Positions 17,489-23,056 of a stretch of DNA of 29,082 nucleotides are shown here, piece after piece. The notes below the pieces were generated by a model. It searched no databases. It had not been told where the DNA came from and was given only the letters and a program-made list of their open reading frames with translations. Both the position numbers and the translations under genes were made by a program. How positions within the stretch are numbered: position 1 is the first letter of the stretch; each line of letters starts with the position of its first letter. The stretch lies in the IMG/VR virus record IMGVR_UViG_3300046747_000312, positions 1-29,082 of that record. One strand, written 5' to 3'. This stretch comes from a virus.

Positions 17489-17694
17489 GCCAGAGAGATC
17501 GCCTCGCGGACGTCCTGGAGCTCATCGCGGACGAGCTCGGGACCATCCGCGCCGCCATCGAGGACCCCCGGAACGGTCTCGCGGCCATCCGTACCAAGGT
17601 CGACATGGTCACGGACGACCATGACGAGGCGCTAGCCCGCGTTGAGAGGCGGCTTCGGCTCCTGGAGGGCCCGCCCAATGGCCACGCGGCCTGA
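17485..17694 (+). CDS. Small coiled-coil hypothetical protein
   Basis: 69 residues, start overlapping the endolysin stop by four bases (ATGA). The sequence is amphipathic and charged with heptad-like hydrophobics (LADVLELIADELGTIRAAIE, then VERRLRLLEG). It has no Cys and no membrane helix. The next gene starts inside its 3' end in another frame. It may pair with the membrane protein that follows to form a two-gene unit, such as a spanin- or antiholin-like set. That is inference from adjacency. Confidence 0.6.
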   Translation: MSQRDRLADVLELIADELGTIRAAIEDPRNGLAAIRTKVDMVTDDHDEALARVERRLRLLEGPPNGHAA

Positions 17695-17935
17695 CGAGCT
17701 CAGGGCGGCGATACGGCGCTTCCGTGAAGGCCCGGAGGAGCTAACGCCAGTGGTGAACGTCTACACGCACGATCGGCAGCCGACGATTCCCGACAGCGAC
17801 CCACCGGACTCAGCGATGAGCCTGGCGGGTCCCGGCGGGTTCAGGCTGCGGCGCGCACCGGCGTGGCTACTGCTCGCGCTCGGCATCGTGGCGATCGTGG
17901 TGGCGGGCGCGGCCTACGTGGCGACGCATCTCTGA
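17678..17935 (+). CDS. C-terminally anchored small membrane protein, last gene of the rightward late block
   Basis: 85 residues from the ATG at 17678, which has GGAGGG eight bases upstream. A longer frame starts at 17642 but has no such site. Residues 1-55 are polar (DELRAAIRRFREGPEELTPV, then Pro/Asp-rich). Residues about 61-83 form a strong hydrophobic helix (WLLLALGIVAIVVAGAAYVA) preceded by Arg residues. Topology would be cytoplasmic N-terminus, short periplasmic end. It overlaps the previous gene by 17 bases. A holin or lysis regulator is possible; nothing in the sequence decides it. Confidence 0.6.
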   Translation: MATRPDELRAAIRRFREGPEELTPVVNVYTHDRQPTIPDSDPPDSAMSLAGPGGFRLRRAPAWLLLALGIVAIVVAGAAYVATHL

Positions 17936-17953
17936 CAGCGAGGCGCTAGGTGG

Positions 17954-17990
17954 TACCCGAGCCGCATCACGTTGCACCTCCCTGCACGCG
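17954..17990 (+). repeat. Left flanking copy of an imperfect direct repeat around the 12-bp array
   Basis: This stretch aligns with 18170-18199 as TACC(C)GAG, CGC, TCACGTT, then CCCTGC and CGCG, with one extra C and a six-base insertion (gcacct) on the left side and three substitutions. It runs into the first array unit at 17985. Intergenic, just after the last late gene. Role unknown. Confidence 0.5.
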
Positions 17991-18170
17991 GCCGTGCACG
18001 CGGACGCTCACGCGGACGTGCATGCGGTCGTGCACGCGGCCGTACACGCGGCCGTCCACGCGGACGCCCACGCGGACGCCCACGCGGCCGTACACGCGGT
18101 CGCCCACGCGGACGTACACGCGGCCGTCCACGCGGCCGTACACGCGGCCGTACACGCGGCCGTACACGCT
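17985..18170 (+). repeat. 12-bp tandem repeat array, 15.5 units
   Basis: Fifteen complete 12-base units and a 6-base remnant follow without spacer. The consensus is CACGCGGNCGYN; the most frequent unit is CACGCGGCCGTA. The CACGCGG core is invariant except for one CATGCGG (18021). Variation falls at positions 8, 11 and 12. Because the unit is a multiple of three, both strands stay open in several frames and give tetrapeptide-repeat ORFs, but the variable positions are not silent in either the HAAV or the YGRV frame, so selection appears to act on DNA rather than protein. It lies between the end of the rightward late block (17935) and the end of the leftward early operon (stop at 18169-18171). 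It may be an origin, a packaging or recombination site, or a transcription buffer. Confidence 0.9.
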
Positions 18171-18711
18171 ACCGAGTCGCGTCACGTTCCCTGCGCGCGA
18201 TTATCCATCGCTCATCCACTTCGCTCGTCACGTTCCAGGCAAATGGGATATCGTCGTCTTCCAGCGGTGGGGTCGGCGCGCTCGGCGCCGCAGTGGGCGC
18301 TCCGCGCAGGTAGGTCTCTGGCTTGTCGCTCGGCGGCTTAGCGGTGACCGCCTCGTGATTCCGTTGACCCACCCACTGCGCCGTGGGGCACGCCTGGCGG
18401 TACGCGATCCAGTAGTCCAGCGCCTTTACCATCTTGGCGTTGCTCTCGGCATACTTCGGATCGCTTGGCGGCTGCGCGCTGCGGTCGCGCCAGAAAATCA
18501 GGCCGCTCAGGTCCGTCTCCGAGGCGTATTGCACCATCCCGCCGGTGCGGAAAATCATCGTGTCGAAACGCGGCGCCCGGCCGTCACCGGCGCCCGTCGC
18601 GACTGGCGCGGGCGGACCGCTGATCGGAATGCTGCCACGCTCCTGGAGCAGTCCCCAAATTGCGGTGAGCTGCTCAGTTGTCGAAAGACGGATGAATTCG
18701 TCGCGCGTCAT
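18169..18711 (-). CDS. Hypothetical early protein with an internal SSB-like DDDIPF motif
   Basis: 180 residues, last gene of the leftward operon; its ATG overlaps the MazG-like stop (ATGA). The core (about 50-125) is a mixed globular domain (FDTMIFRTGGMVQYASETD, then GLIFWRD and YAESNAKMVKALDYWIAYRQ) of no recognised family. A Pro/Ala/Ser-rich linker (about 128-148) leads to L-E-D-D-D-I-P-F (DDDIPF at 152-157) followed by 23 more residues. DDDIPF is the sequence with which bacterial SSB proteins recruit partners, but there it is the extreme C-terminus. A disordered linker before the acidic motif is also SSB-like. Located beside the exonuclease-annealase fusion, it may be a recombination accessory. 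The stop codon touches the 12-bp array. Confidence 0.65.
   Translation of the reverse strand: MTRDEFIRLSTTEQLTAIWGLLQERGSIPISGPPAPVATGAGDGRAPRFDTMIFRTGGMVQYASETDLSGLIFWRDRSAQPPSDPKYAESNAKMVKALDYWIAYRQACPTAQWVGQRNHEAVTAKPPSDKPETYLRGAPTAAPSAPTPPLEDDDIPFAWNVTSEVDERWIIARRERDATR
18170..18199 (+). repeat. Right flanking copy of the imperfect direct repeat
   Basis: Partner of 17954-17990. It covers the stop codon and last codons of the leftward gene that ends at 18169, so it is partly coding on the minus strand. The two copies bracket the 12-bp array. Confidence 0.5.
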
Positions 18712-19061
18712 AGCCGGGCTCTCCCGTGCTTCACCGGTCGCGTCTTGTTGTATTCGTGCTTTTCGGTGACCGCGCGTTCGATATCGATCCCGTAGTACGC
18801 GCAGGCGTCGAGCACGCGGATGATAACGTCCGCAAACTCGCTCGGGATGCCCTCTGGCTTGCCCGCCCCGACGCCTCCGCTGTCACGTGGCGCGCTATAC
18901 CGTTCGTCGCTCGGGGCATGGCCATCTCGGAACTCTTCCACGGCCTCTGATAGCTCCGAATGCATTAGCGCGATCCTGTCCATGAAACTCGGTGGCTCAT
19001 CGTAAAATCCCTTGCTCTTCGCGTTTTCGTGAATGTCCGCAGCCATCTGGTTTAGGTTCAT
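18708..19061 (-). CDS. MazG-like nucleotide pyrophosphohydrolase
   Basis: 117 residues from an ATG preceded by GAGGAG and overlapping the upstream stop (ATGA). Family marks are the all-alpha NTP-PPase metal motifs: E36-x2-E39 (with E42/E43) in LMHSELSEAVEEFRDG, and E75-x2-D78 in EFADVIIRVLDACAYYGIDI, followed by the usual A-x3-K-x-x-Y-N-x-x-R-P end. The enzyme hydrolyses NTPs or dNTPs to monophosphates plus pyrophosphate. Phage MazG proteins are thought to adjust nucleotide pools or alarmone levels. A Gly/Pro-rich loop (about 55-70) separates the two halves, which is normal for this group. Confidence 0.85.
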   Translation of the reverse strand: MNLNQMAADIHENAKSKGFYDEPPSFMDRIALMHSELSEAVEEFRDGHAPSDERYSAPRDSGGVGAGKPEGIPSEFADVIIRVLDACAYYGIDIERAVTEKHEYNKTRPVKHGRARL

Positions 19062-19288
19062 TTGAGCTCCTCGAAAAGTTCGGTCTGATTCTTCGCTTCG
19101 TCCGTGTGCTTCAGCAACTCGATGAGCGATTCCCGGTCCTTCGGGCCGAGCTTCGCCACGCATTGCACGATGCGGCCCCGGTCGCTGGCGCGCAGCTCCG
19201 CCAGCGCTTGCTTTTCCCTCGCGGCCTGAGTCCCGAGGATCGCCCGTACCTTGTCGAGCGCCTGTCCTACGGTCAGAACGCGGCTCAT
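19058..19288 (-). CDS. Small helical hypothetical protein between exonuclease and MazG genes
   Basis: 76 residues; start overlaps the stop of the exonuclease-annealase gene and its stop overlaps the MazG ATG, so it is coupled on both sides. It is helical and charged (ALDKVRAILGTQAAREKQAL, then ESLIELLKHTDEAKNQTELF) with one Cys and no recognisable motif. It may be a structural partner of one of its neighbours. Function unknown. Confidence 0.65.
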   Translation of the reverse strand: MSRVLTVGQALDKVRAILGTQAAREKQALAELRASDRGRIVQCVAKLGPKDRESLIELLKHTDEAKNQTELFEELK

Positions 19289-20730
19289 TCTCCCGCCTCC
19301 GCCCCGAGCTCTTCGAGCGCGTACAACCCGAGCGCGGCACCCGGATACACGATGCGGCCGAGCTGCACCGCGCAGGTCTTCCGCAGCATTTCGTCCGGTC
19401 GTTTGTGCCAGTTTCCGGGCTCCTTCCCCGGCTTCGTCGCCAGCAGCCCGGCGCGCTCCGCCTGCTCGATGGTGTAGCGCAACTTGACCGGAGTCTCGTT
19501 CCCGCGCTGCTTCGTGTGGTACTCGGCAAAGGTGTTATCCCCCGCGATGTAGCGGAACCACTCGCAGTCCGGGTGCCGCGTCACCATCTCCGTGATGAGA
19601 TGCGCATGGAGCGCAGTCTTGCCGTCGAAATAGTGGATCACGTCGAGCGCCTGAATCGCGCCAAGCCCGATCGAGCGACCCCGCACGATGACCACGAGCG
19701 CGGCGTCCGGGTTCGAGATGCGCGGGTATAGCCGCGAATTCGCCACGGCAATCGCGAACGTCTGCGCCGATGCGAGCGTGCGCGGCTCCAGGGCCTGCGC
19801 CCATTCGACCGGCGCAAGCGCGAGCGCCGTGGACTTCGGCGCCTGCATGACGGGAGTCGCGACGGGCGCCTCCGCGCTCGGCTCGCTCTTCGGGGGCGGC
19901 AGAGAAATCGGATCGAATTCGCCGTCTTGAATCGCTGGTGTTGCTTCGCTCACTGGCTTTACCTCTCTCTTTTCGAACAGTTCTTCCCACCGGATCGGGC
20001 AGTCGCGCCGAAGCTCGATCACCTGTTTCGCGAGCCGCGCGGCCGCGGCACCCTGAAACACGTTCTCTTGCATCTTCGGTGTCGGAATCTTGTCGCAGTT
20101 GCCGAGCACTGCGTCCAGCGTGCCGCCGTACTCGGTAAGCAGCTTCGCGGCGTTCTTCTTACCCACTCCCGGGATGCCCGGAACGTTGTCCGAGGTATCA
20201 CCTTGGAGCGCCAGGGCGTCGAGTAGCATCTCGGGCGGCACGCCCCAGGTTTCGATAACGCCCGCACGATCGAAGGTCTTCTGTTTCGACGGCGAGAAAA
20301 CGCGAATGTCGTTCTCATCGTCCACGAGCTGGAGCAAATCCTTGTCCGAGCTCGCGATCGTAACGCTCATCCCGTCGCGCTTGGCGAACTCCACGGCCGT
20401 CGCGATGACGTCGTCGGCCTCCTCACCCGGCACGGACCAGAGGAGGTGTCCATCTGCGACCAGACGCTCCTTGACGCGGCGGAACTGGTCGAGCGCCGCC
20501 GCGGGCGGCGCATCACGCTGCGCCTTGTACGTGGGCAGCAGGGCCTTGCGGCGGGTGTAGGGCGAGGCGTCGCAGCAGATCGCAACGTGGTCGTACTCGT
20601 CGCACCGGAGGGCTCCGGGGGAAGCGACGGCAATCGCATATGCCTCGCCTCCGGTCGGGAGCGCTACGGTGGCGTGCCATGCGGCCCAGAAAATGCCGGA
20701 AATGTCGATTAATAGCAATGATTTTGACAT
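19285..20730 (-). CDS. Fused FEN-type 5'-3' exonuclease and RecT-like annealing protein
   Basis: 481 residues; GAGGAA precedes the ATG. Residues 1-about 240 match the 5' nuclease domain of DNA polymerase I: D9 in LLLIDISGIFWAAWHA, D54, the Arg/Lys/Tyr arch residues (RRKALLPTYKAQR, 60-72), E103/E104/D106/D107 in PGEEADD, D129 and D131 in SSDKDLLQLV, GDTSDN (D178, D181) and the H3TH loop GIPGVGKKNAAKLL (185-198). A Pro/Ala-rich linker (about 255-305) follows. Residues about 310-481 look like a RecT-family annealase: a GLGAIQALDVIHYFDGKTAL strand, then W-F-R-Y, a T-x-E-Q-A-x-R-A-G-L segment, W-H-K-R-P-x-E-M-L-R, and YPGAALGLYALEELG at the end, which is the conserved C-terminal half of phage RecT-like proteins. 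Together it would resect 5' ends and anneal the exposed strand. Confidence 0.8.
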   Translation of the reverse strand: MSKSLLLIDISGIFWAAWHATVALPTGGEAYAIAVASPGALRCDEYDHVAICCDASPYTRRKALLPTYKAQRDAPPAAALDQFRRVKERLVADGHLLWSVPGEEADDVIATAVEFAKRDGMSVTIASSDKDLLQLVDDENDIRVFSPSKQKTFDRAGVIETWGVPPEMLLDALALQGDTSDNVPGIPGVGKKNAAKLLTEYGGTLDAVLGNCDKIPTPKMQENVFQGAAAARLAKQVIELRRDCPIRWEELFEKREVKPVSEATPAIQDGEFDPISLPPPKSEPSAEAPVATPVMQAPKSTALALAPVEWAQALEPRTLASAQTFAIAVANSRLYPRISNPDAALVVIVRGRSIGLGAIQALDVIHYFDGKTALHAHLITEMVTRHPDCEWFRYIAGDNTFAEYHTKQRGNETPVKLRYTIEQAERAGLLATKPGKEPGNWHKRPDEMLRKTCAVQLGRIVYPGAALGLYALEELGAEAGE

Positions 20731-20736
20731 GGTTCC

Positions 20737-20907
20737 TCAGGAGTGGTTGCCAGCGAAACGAGCCCGATCCGCAATCGGAGAACCGAGCGAAATCCAGACA
20801 CGCGAGGTCAATTCAGACGTCACGCGCTGACCGACCCAAAAACCGACCACATTGGCGACGTACAAGGTCGACGCCTGGTATCTGACGGGGTCCCGCAGTC
20901 GTTTCAC
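20737..20907 (-). CDS. Possible 56-residue coupled ORF between repressor and exonuclease
   Basis: A GTG overlaps the repressor stop by four bases (GTGA), the same arrangement as most real junctions here, and the frame ends six bases before the exonuclease ATG. It fills the only sizeable gap in the operon. The product begins MKRLRDPVRYQASTLYVANV and has a hydrophobic middle and a basic/polar end. No family is recognised. The same frame stays open upstream through the repressor gene, which weakens the case a little. Confidence 0.4.
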   Translation of the reverse strand: MKRLRDPVRYQASTLYVANVVGFWVGQRVTSELTSRVWISLGSPIADRARFAGNHS

Positions 20908-21110
20908 GCCGCGCCGCCGATCAGTCCGAGCGCAGTCGGCAACCCGGGGGCGAGCGCCGCCATGGCCACGACCTGCGACGCGCCGGGCTCGCCCTTGCCG
21001 TTCTCCCAGTTCTCCACTGTCTGCCGGCTTACCTTGGCGGCCACGGCCACCTGCTCCGGCTTGAGACCGTGTCGGACTCGCCATTCCCTGAGCGCGGCTC
21101 CCTTTGCCAT
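20904..21110 (-). CDS. XRE (Cro/CI-type) helix-turn-helix repressor
   Basis: 68 residues. Helix-turn-helix at about residues 19-38: P-E-Q-V-A-V-A-A-K-V-S-R-Q-T-V-E-N-W-E-N-G-K, with the recognition helix S28-N37, the usual XRE pattern (Q at the start of helix 2, S/T at the turn, W-E-x-G after the recognition helix). The C-terminus is a short Ala/Gly/Leu stretch with no dimerisation or protease domain, so it is Cro-sized rather than CI-sized. It is the first gene of the leftward operon and its ATG is part of the inverted repeat at 21108-21201, so it most likely regulates its own promoter and the divergent one. Confidence 0.85.
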   Translation of the reverse strand: MAKGAALREWRVRHGLKPEQVAVAAKVSRQTVENWENGKGEPGASQVVAMAALAPGLPTALGLIGGAA

Positions 21111-21116
21111 CCCCAG

Positions 21117-21145
21117 ACGATAGCGGCACCGAAACGGTTTTGCAA
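21117..21145 (-). promoter_or_regulatory. Leftward sigma-70-like promoter for the repressor operon, apparently leaderless
   Basis: On the minus strand TTGCAA (21145-21140) and TATCGT (21122-21117) are separated by exactly 17 bases. Six bases (CTGGGG) then lead to the repressor ATG, so the expected transcription start falls on or next to the A of the start codon. No spaced Shine-Dalgarno is available in such a transcript. Both hexamers are imperfect (4 of 6 each), which fits a regulated promoter. Confidence 0.6.
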
Positions 21146-21165
21146 GATTCTTTGGAAAGATTCTT
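21144..21165. promoter_or_regulatory. Operator-like dyad overlapping both -35 elements
   Basis: Two copies of the 9-base palindrome AAGATTCTT (21144-21152 and 21157-21165), 13 bases centre to centre, together form a 22-base dyad, symmetric apart from the centre base of each half and the central GG. Each half-site runs into one of the two -35 hexamers, so binding would block both promoters. The likely ligand is the XRE protein encoded next to it. Confidence 0.6.
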
Positions 21166-21192
21166 GACTGGCTACGCGATGGCCGCTATCGT
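21164..21192 (+). promoter_or_regulatory. Rightward sigma-70-like promoter for the replication block, apparently leaderless
   Basis: TTGACT (21164-21169), 17-base spacer, TATCGT (21187-21192), then CTGGGG and the ATG at 21199. The predicted start of transcription coincides with the start codon. The -35 matches five of six consensus positions as TTGAC-T, better than the leftward promoter, so the rightward direction may be the stronger one when unrepressed. Confidence 0.65.
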
Positions 21193-21198
21193 CTGGGG

Positions 21199-21360
21199 AT
21201 GAAGCAACGCGCCAAGTTCGAGATTTGGGCCAGCCTGGACCGTTTTGCGAACGGTCTCCGGTGGTTGTCGACGATCCAGACGGGCCGCTCCGATCTTGAC
21301 GTCTCAATCGCGGTTTTCCCGCTCAGCAACGCCGCCAACCAATTTGGTGGCGCAGCGTGA
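21199..21360 (+). CDS. 53-residue early protein, first gene of the rightward operon
   Basis: The ATG is the right end of the inverted repeat and would be the first codon of a leaderless mRNA. The product starts MKQRAKFEIWASLDRFANGL and continues with a mixed hydrophobic segment and an Asn/Gly end; it contains two Trp and is basic at the start. No family recognised. Its stop is overlapped by the next GTG (GTGA). First genes behind early phage promoters are often host-takeover or anti-defence proteins, but nothing in the sequence shows which. Confidence 0.6.
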   Translation: MKQRAKFEIWASLDRFANGLRWLSTIQTGRSDLDVSIAVFPLSNAANQFGGAA

Positions 21361-21536
21361 CCGACCCGGTAACCGTTCTCCTGGCCCAGTTCACCAGTGT
21401 GCTCCAGGCACTCTCCTTGGCCCGCGCGCTGGAAGACAACTACAATGATCGCGCATGTCGCCGTATCGACGTGTCGAACGCGCGACAGCGGCATTATGAG
21501 ATGATGTGGCGGCGACCGACGCGGGTGGCAGCGTGA
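21357..21536 (+). CDS. 59-residue early hypothetical protein
   Basis: Starts at a GTG overlapping the previous stop (GTGA) and ends at a TGA overlapped by the next GTG. The N-terminal half is hydrophobic-helical (VTVLLAQFTSVLQALSLARA) and the C-terminal half basic with aromatic residues (RQRHYEMMWRRPTRVAA). No membrane-type continuous hydrophobic run. Function unknown; position within the early operon and coupling on both sides are the evidence that it is translated. Confidence 0.55.
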   Translation: MTDPVTVLLAQFTSVLQALSLARALEDNYNDRACRRIDVSNARQRHYEMMWRRPTRVAA

Positions 21537-21796
21537 ACCTCCGCGCCCTGGACACCGCGAATCGCCTCCGTCGCGAGGCCATTATCAGCGATGATTGCCC
21601 GATCCTGCACGCCGCTGCGGACTCCGAAGTGCGGCGGCTAGTGAATCGCCACAACGACGCGGCGTTGCTCGCTCGCGCGAAGGCGCGTACGCTTCGCCGG
21701 GCGAATATCGACCAGTCAATCCGCGACACCGCGGACGCGCTACGCTCCGGAGGCTTCGATGATGAGGCCTCCGCTGTTCTCTCTCTCCGTTTCTGA
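21533..21796 (+). CDS. 87-residue early hypothetical protein
   Basis: The GTG at 21533 is chosen because it overlaps the previous stop in the same way as its neighbours; an in-frame GTG at 21506 lies inside the preceding gene. The protein is helical and rich in Ala, Arg and Asp (TANRLRREAIISDDCPILHA, then NDAALLARAKARTLRRANID). No recognised motif. Its end provides the GAAAGGA site for the following gene. Confidence 0.55.
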   Translation: MNLRALDTANRLRREAIISDDCPILHAAADSEVRRLVNRHNDAALLARAKARTLRRANIDQSIRDTADALRSGGFDDEASAVLSLRF

Positions 21797-21806
21797 AAGG
21801 ACCACA

Positions 21807-22103
21807 ATGCAACTCTACGCACGTCAGGGCGATCTCGTTTTCAACAAGCTTTCGGGTCCAGTCCCGGGTGAGCTCAAGCCCGTCACGGGCCTGGTTCTGT
21901 CCGGTCGCGACTCCGGCCCGCACACCGTCGTGGGGCTCGTTGGGCACCGTCGCGATGGGCGCACGCTGTTCCTCTCGGTGGGGGAGCCTACCGAGGTGAC
22001 GCACGCGGGGCGCCACAAGGCCATCACGTTGGAGCCCGGCAGTTACGAGGTGTACCCGCTTCGCGAGCGCGGAGGCGTTGAAGACCGAGCCGTCGAGGAC
22101 TGA
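21807..22103 (+). CDS. Small phage protein of the QGDV type
   Basis: 98 residues; GAAAGGA six bases before the ATG. The order of motifs is that of a common small phage/plasmid protein: R-Q-G-D-L near the start, a central S-G-x-x-S-G-P-H-T-V block in the place of the usual GHxH, then L-F-L-S-V, E-V-T-H-A-G-R-H-K-A-I-T-L, and P-G-S-Y-E-V-Y-P-L-R-E-R, ending V-E-D-R-A-V-E-D. These proteins are all-beta and of unknown function. In my recollection they are often encoded directly before DUF6745 proteins, as here. The His residues in the conserved blocks could bind metal, but that is a guess. Confidence 0.65.
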   Translation: MQLYARQGDLVFNKLSGPVPGELKPVTGLVLSGRDSGPHTVVGLVGHRRDGRTLFLSVGEPTEVTHAGRHKAITLEPGSYEVYPLRERGGVEDRAVED

Positions 22104-22171
22104 CGCTCCGGGTTGCGCTCGCCTACCGAGGCGGTCGCAGCCGGGCGCATCAGCCCGAGGAGAAAAAGCAC

Positions 22172-23056
22172 ATGCTCGAAGCGTTGACCGCGGAACAAGA
22201 AGCTCTCCAGGACGTCGTGGCGGAGGAATATCTCGCGATTCTGGACAACCCCGGCACGTGTACGCGCGAAGGCGTGCGCCCGTGGCTGGAAGCGGTCTAC
22301 AAGATGTACGACAAGCCCTGCCCGGAGCGGATCGAAATCTGCGCTTCGCCGGCTACCGCGTTCGCGCTGGAAGAGCAGCTCACCGGCTCCACTGACCGAT
22401 TGCTCGATTGGCTCGGGCTGTCGGATGCGGGCTGGGTAGCGTTCTACGATTTTTGGCATCGCGCCGGGGTGCTCACGAACGAGGAGGCTGCGGAGGTGCT
22501 ATTGCTCCGCGACTACCTCAAACAGGCGTTTGACTCGGTGCTCCTGGACGAGTGCGCGCTCGTGATTGCGCTGCCTCGAGTGATGGCGCGCGACGATGAC
22601 GGGCAGCTTCATCATTCGACCGGGTTCGCCGTCGAGTGGCACGACGGGACCGGGCTCTGCTACTGGCACGGCACCGCGGTGCCGGATCGGCTGGTGTTCA
22701 ACCCGGAGAGCTACACGGCGGACGAGATCAAGAGCGAGACGAATACGGAGATCCGTCGCGCGCTCGGTGAAAAACTCGGCTGGGGGAAGGTTGCGGATAT
22801 TCTCGGCGCGAAGCCGCTCGACGCTTGGACCGACGACGCTACGGGGCTTCGGTACGAGCTCATGGGGTCCGACCCGGGGAAGTGGCTCAAGAAGCAGAGC
22901 CCGGCACTGCAGAATGGCGCGCAACCCGAATATGTGGAGCCCGTTCACGAAGAGCTGAAAACCGCGGCGGGAGCGCGGAAGTGGCAGGCGGTCCGCGGCG
23001 CGACGCCGAGCGACTGCGACAAGAACCCGACGCTCTCGTATGGGATCGAAACGTGA
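22172..23056 (+). CDS. DUF6745-like protein of unknown function
   Basis: 294 residues, GAGGAG ten bases before the ATG. The first 75 residues are helical (EQEALQDVVAEEYLAILDNP). The rest has features I associate with DUF6745: W-x-A-F-Y-D-F-W, then a D-E-C-A-L-V-I-A-L-P-R block, L-H-x-S-T-G-F-A-V-E-W-x-D-G, Y164-W-H-G-T-A-V-P, a 'P.s.Ta.EI..E.N.E.RR' stretch (N191-T-E-I-R-R), and a C-terminal beta region with repeated V-x-P (YVEPVHEELKTAAGARKWQA). Members occur in actinobacterial and proteobacterial genomes and mobile elements without known biochemical role. The pairing with the preceding QGDV-type protein suggests they act together. Confidence 0.65.
   Translation: MLEALTAEQEALQDVVAEEYLAILDNPGTCTREGVRPWLEAVYKMYDKPCPERIEICASPATAFALEEQLTGSTDRLLDWLGLSDAGWVAFYDFWHRAGVLTNEEAAEVLLLRDYLKQAFDSVLLDECALVIALPRVMARDDDGQLHHSTGFAVEWHDGTGLCYWHGTAVPDRLVFNPESYTADEIKSETNTEIRRALGEKLGWGKVADILGAKPLDAWTDDATGLRYELMGSDPGKWLKKQSPALQNGAQPEYVEPVHEELKTAAGARKWQAVRGATPSDCDKNPTLSYGIET

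Larger units (their letters stand above)
21108..21201. promoter_or_regulatory. Mirror-symmetric divergent control region with 20-bp perfect inverted repeats
   Basis: The left arm 21108-21127 and right arm 21182-21201 are perfect reverse complements (right arm GCCGCTATCGTCTGGGGATG). Each arm ends in a start codon: the left is the ATG of the repressor gene read leftward, the right is the ATG of the gene at 21199. Each arm carries the same -10 like hexamer TATCGT six bases before the ATG. The arms share their centre (between 21154 and 21155) with an inner 22-base dyad at 21144-21165. A further small palindrome, ACCGAAACGGT, lies at 21128-21138 on the left side only. Confidence 0.85.

Noticed and set aside
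17985-18170. CRISPR array
   Set aside because: Units are 12 bases and directly adjacent, with no spacers and no cas genes nearby.
17967-18185. Minus-strand ORF of 72 residues made of YGRV-type tetrapeptides
   Set aside because: It is the translation of the 12-bp array, whose unit length keeps all frames open. The varying positions change amino acids, so there is no sign of protein-level selection. Its GTG lies inside the end of another gene.
17950-18795. Plus-strand 281-codon frame through the array and over the DDDIPF gene
   Set aside because: First part is the array translated as TRPYTR-like repeats; the rest is antisense to two coupled leftward genes.
22124-22171. Small GGGC/GCCC hairpin upstream of the DUF6745-like gene as terminator or riboswitch
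   Set aside because: Four-base stem, no T run, and it directly precedes the ribosome binding site; too weak to call.
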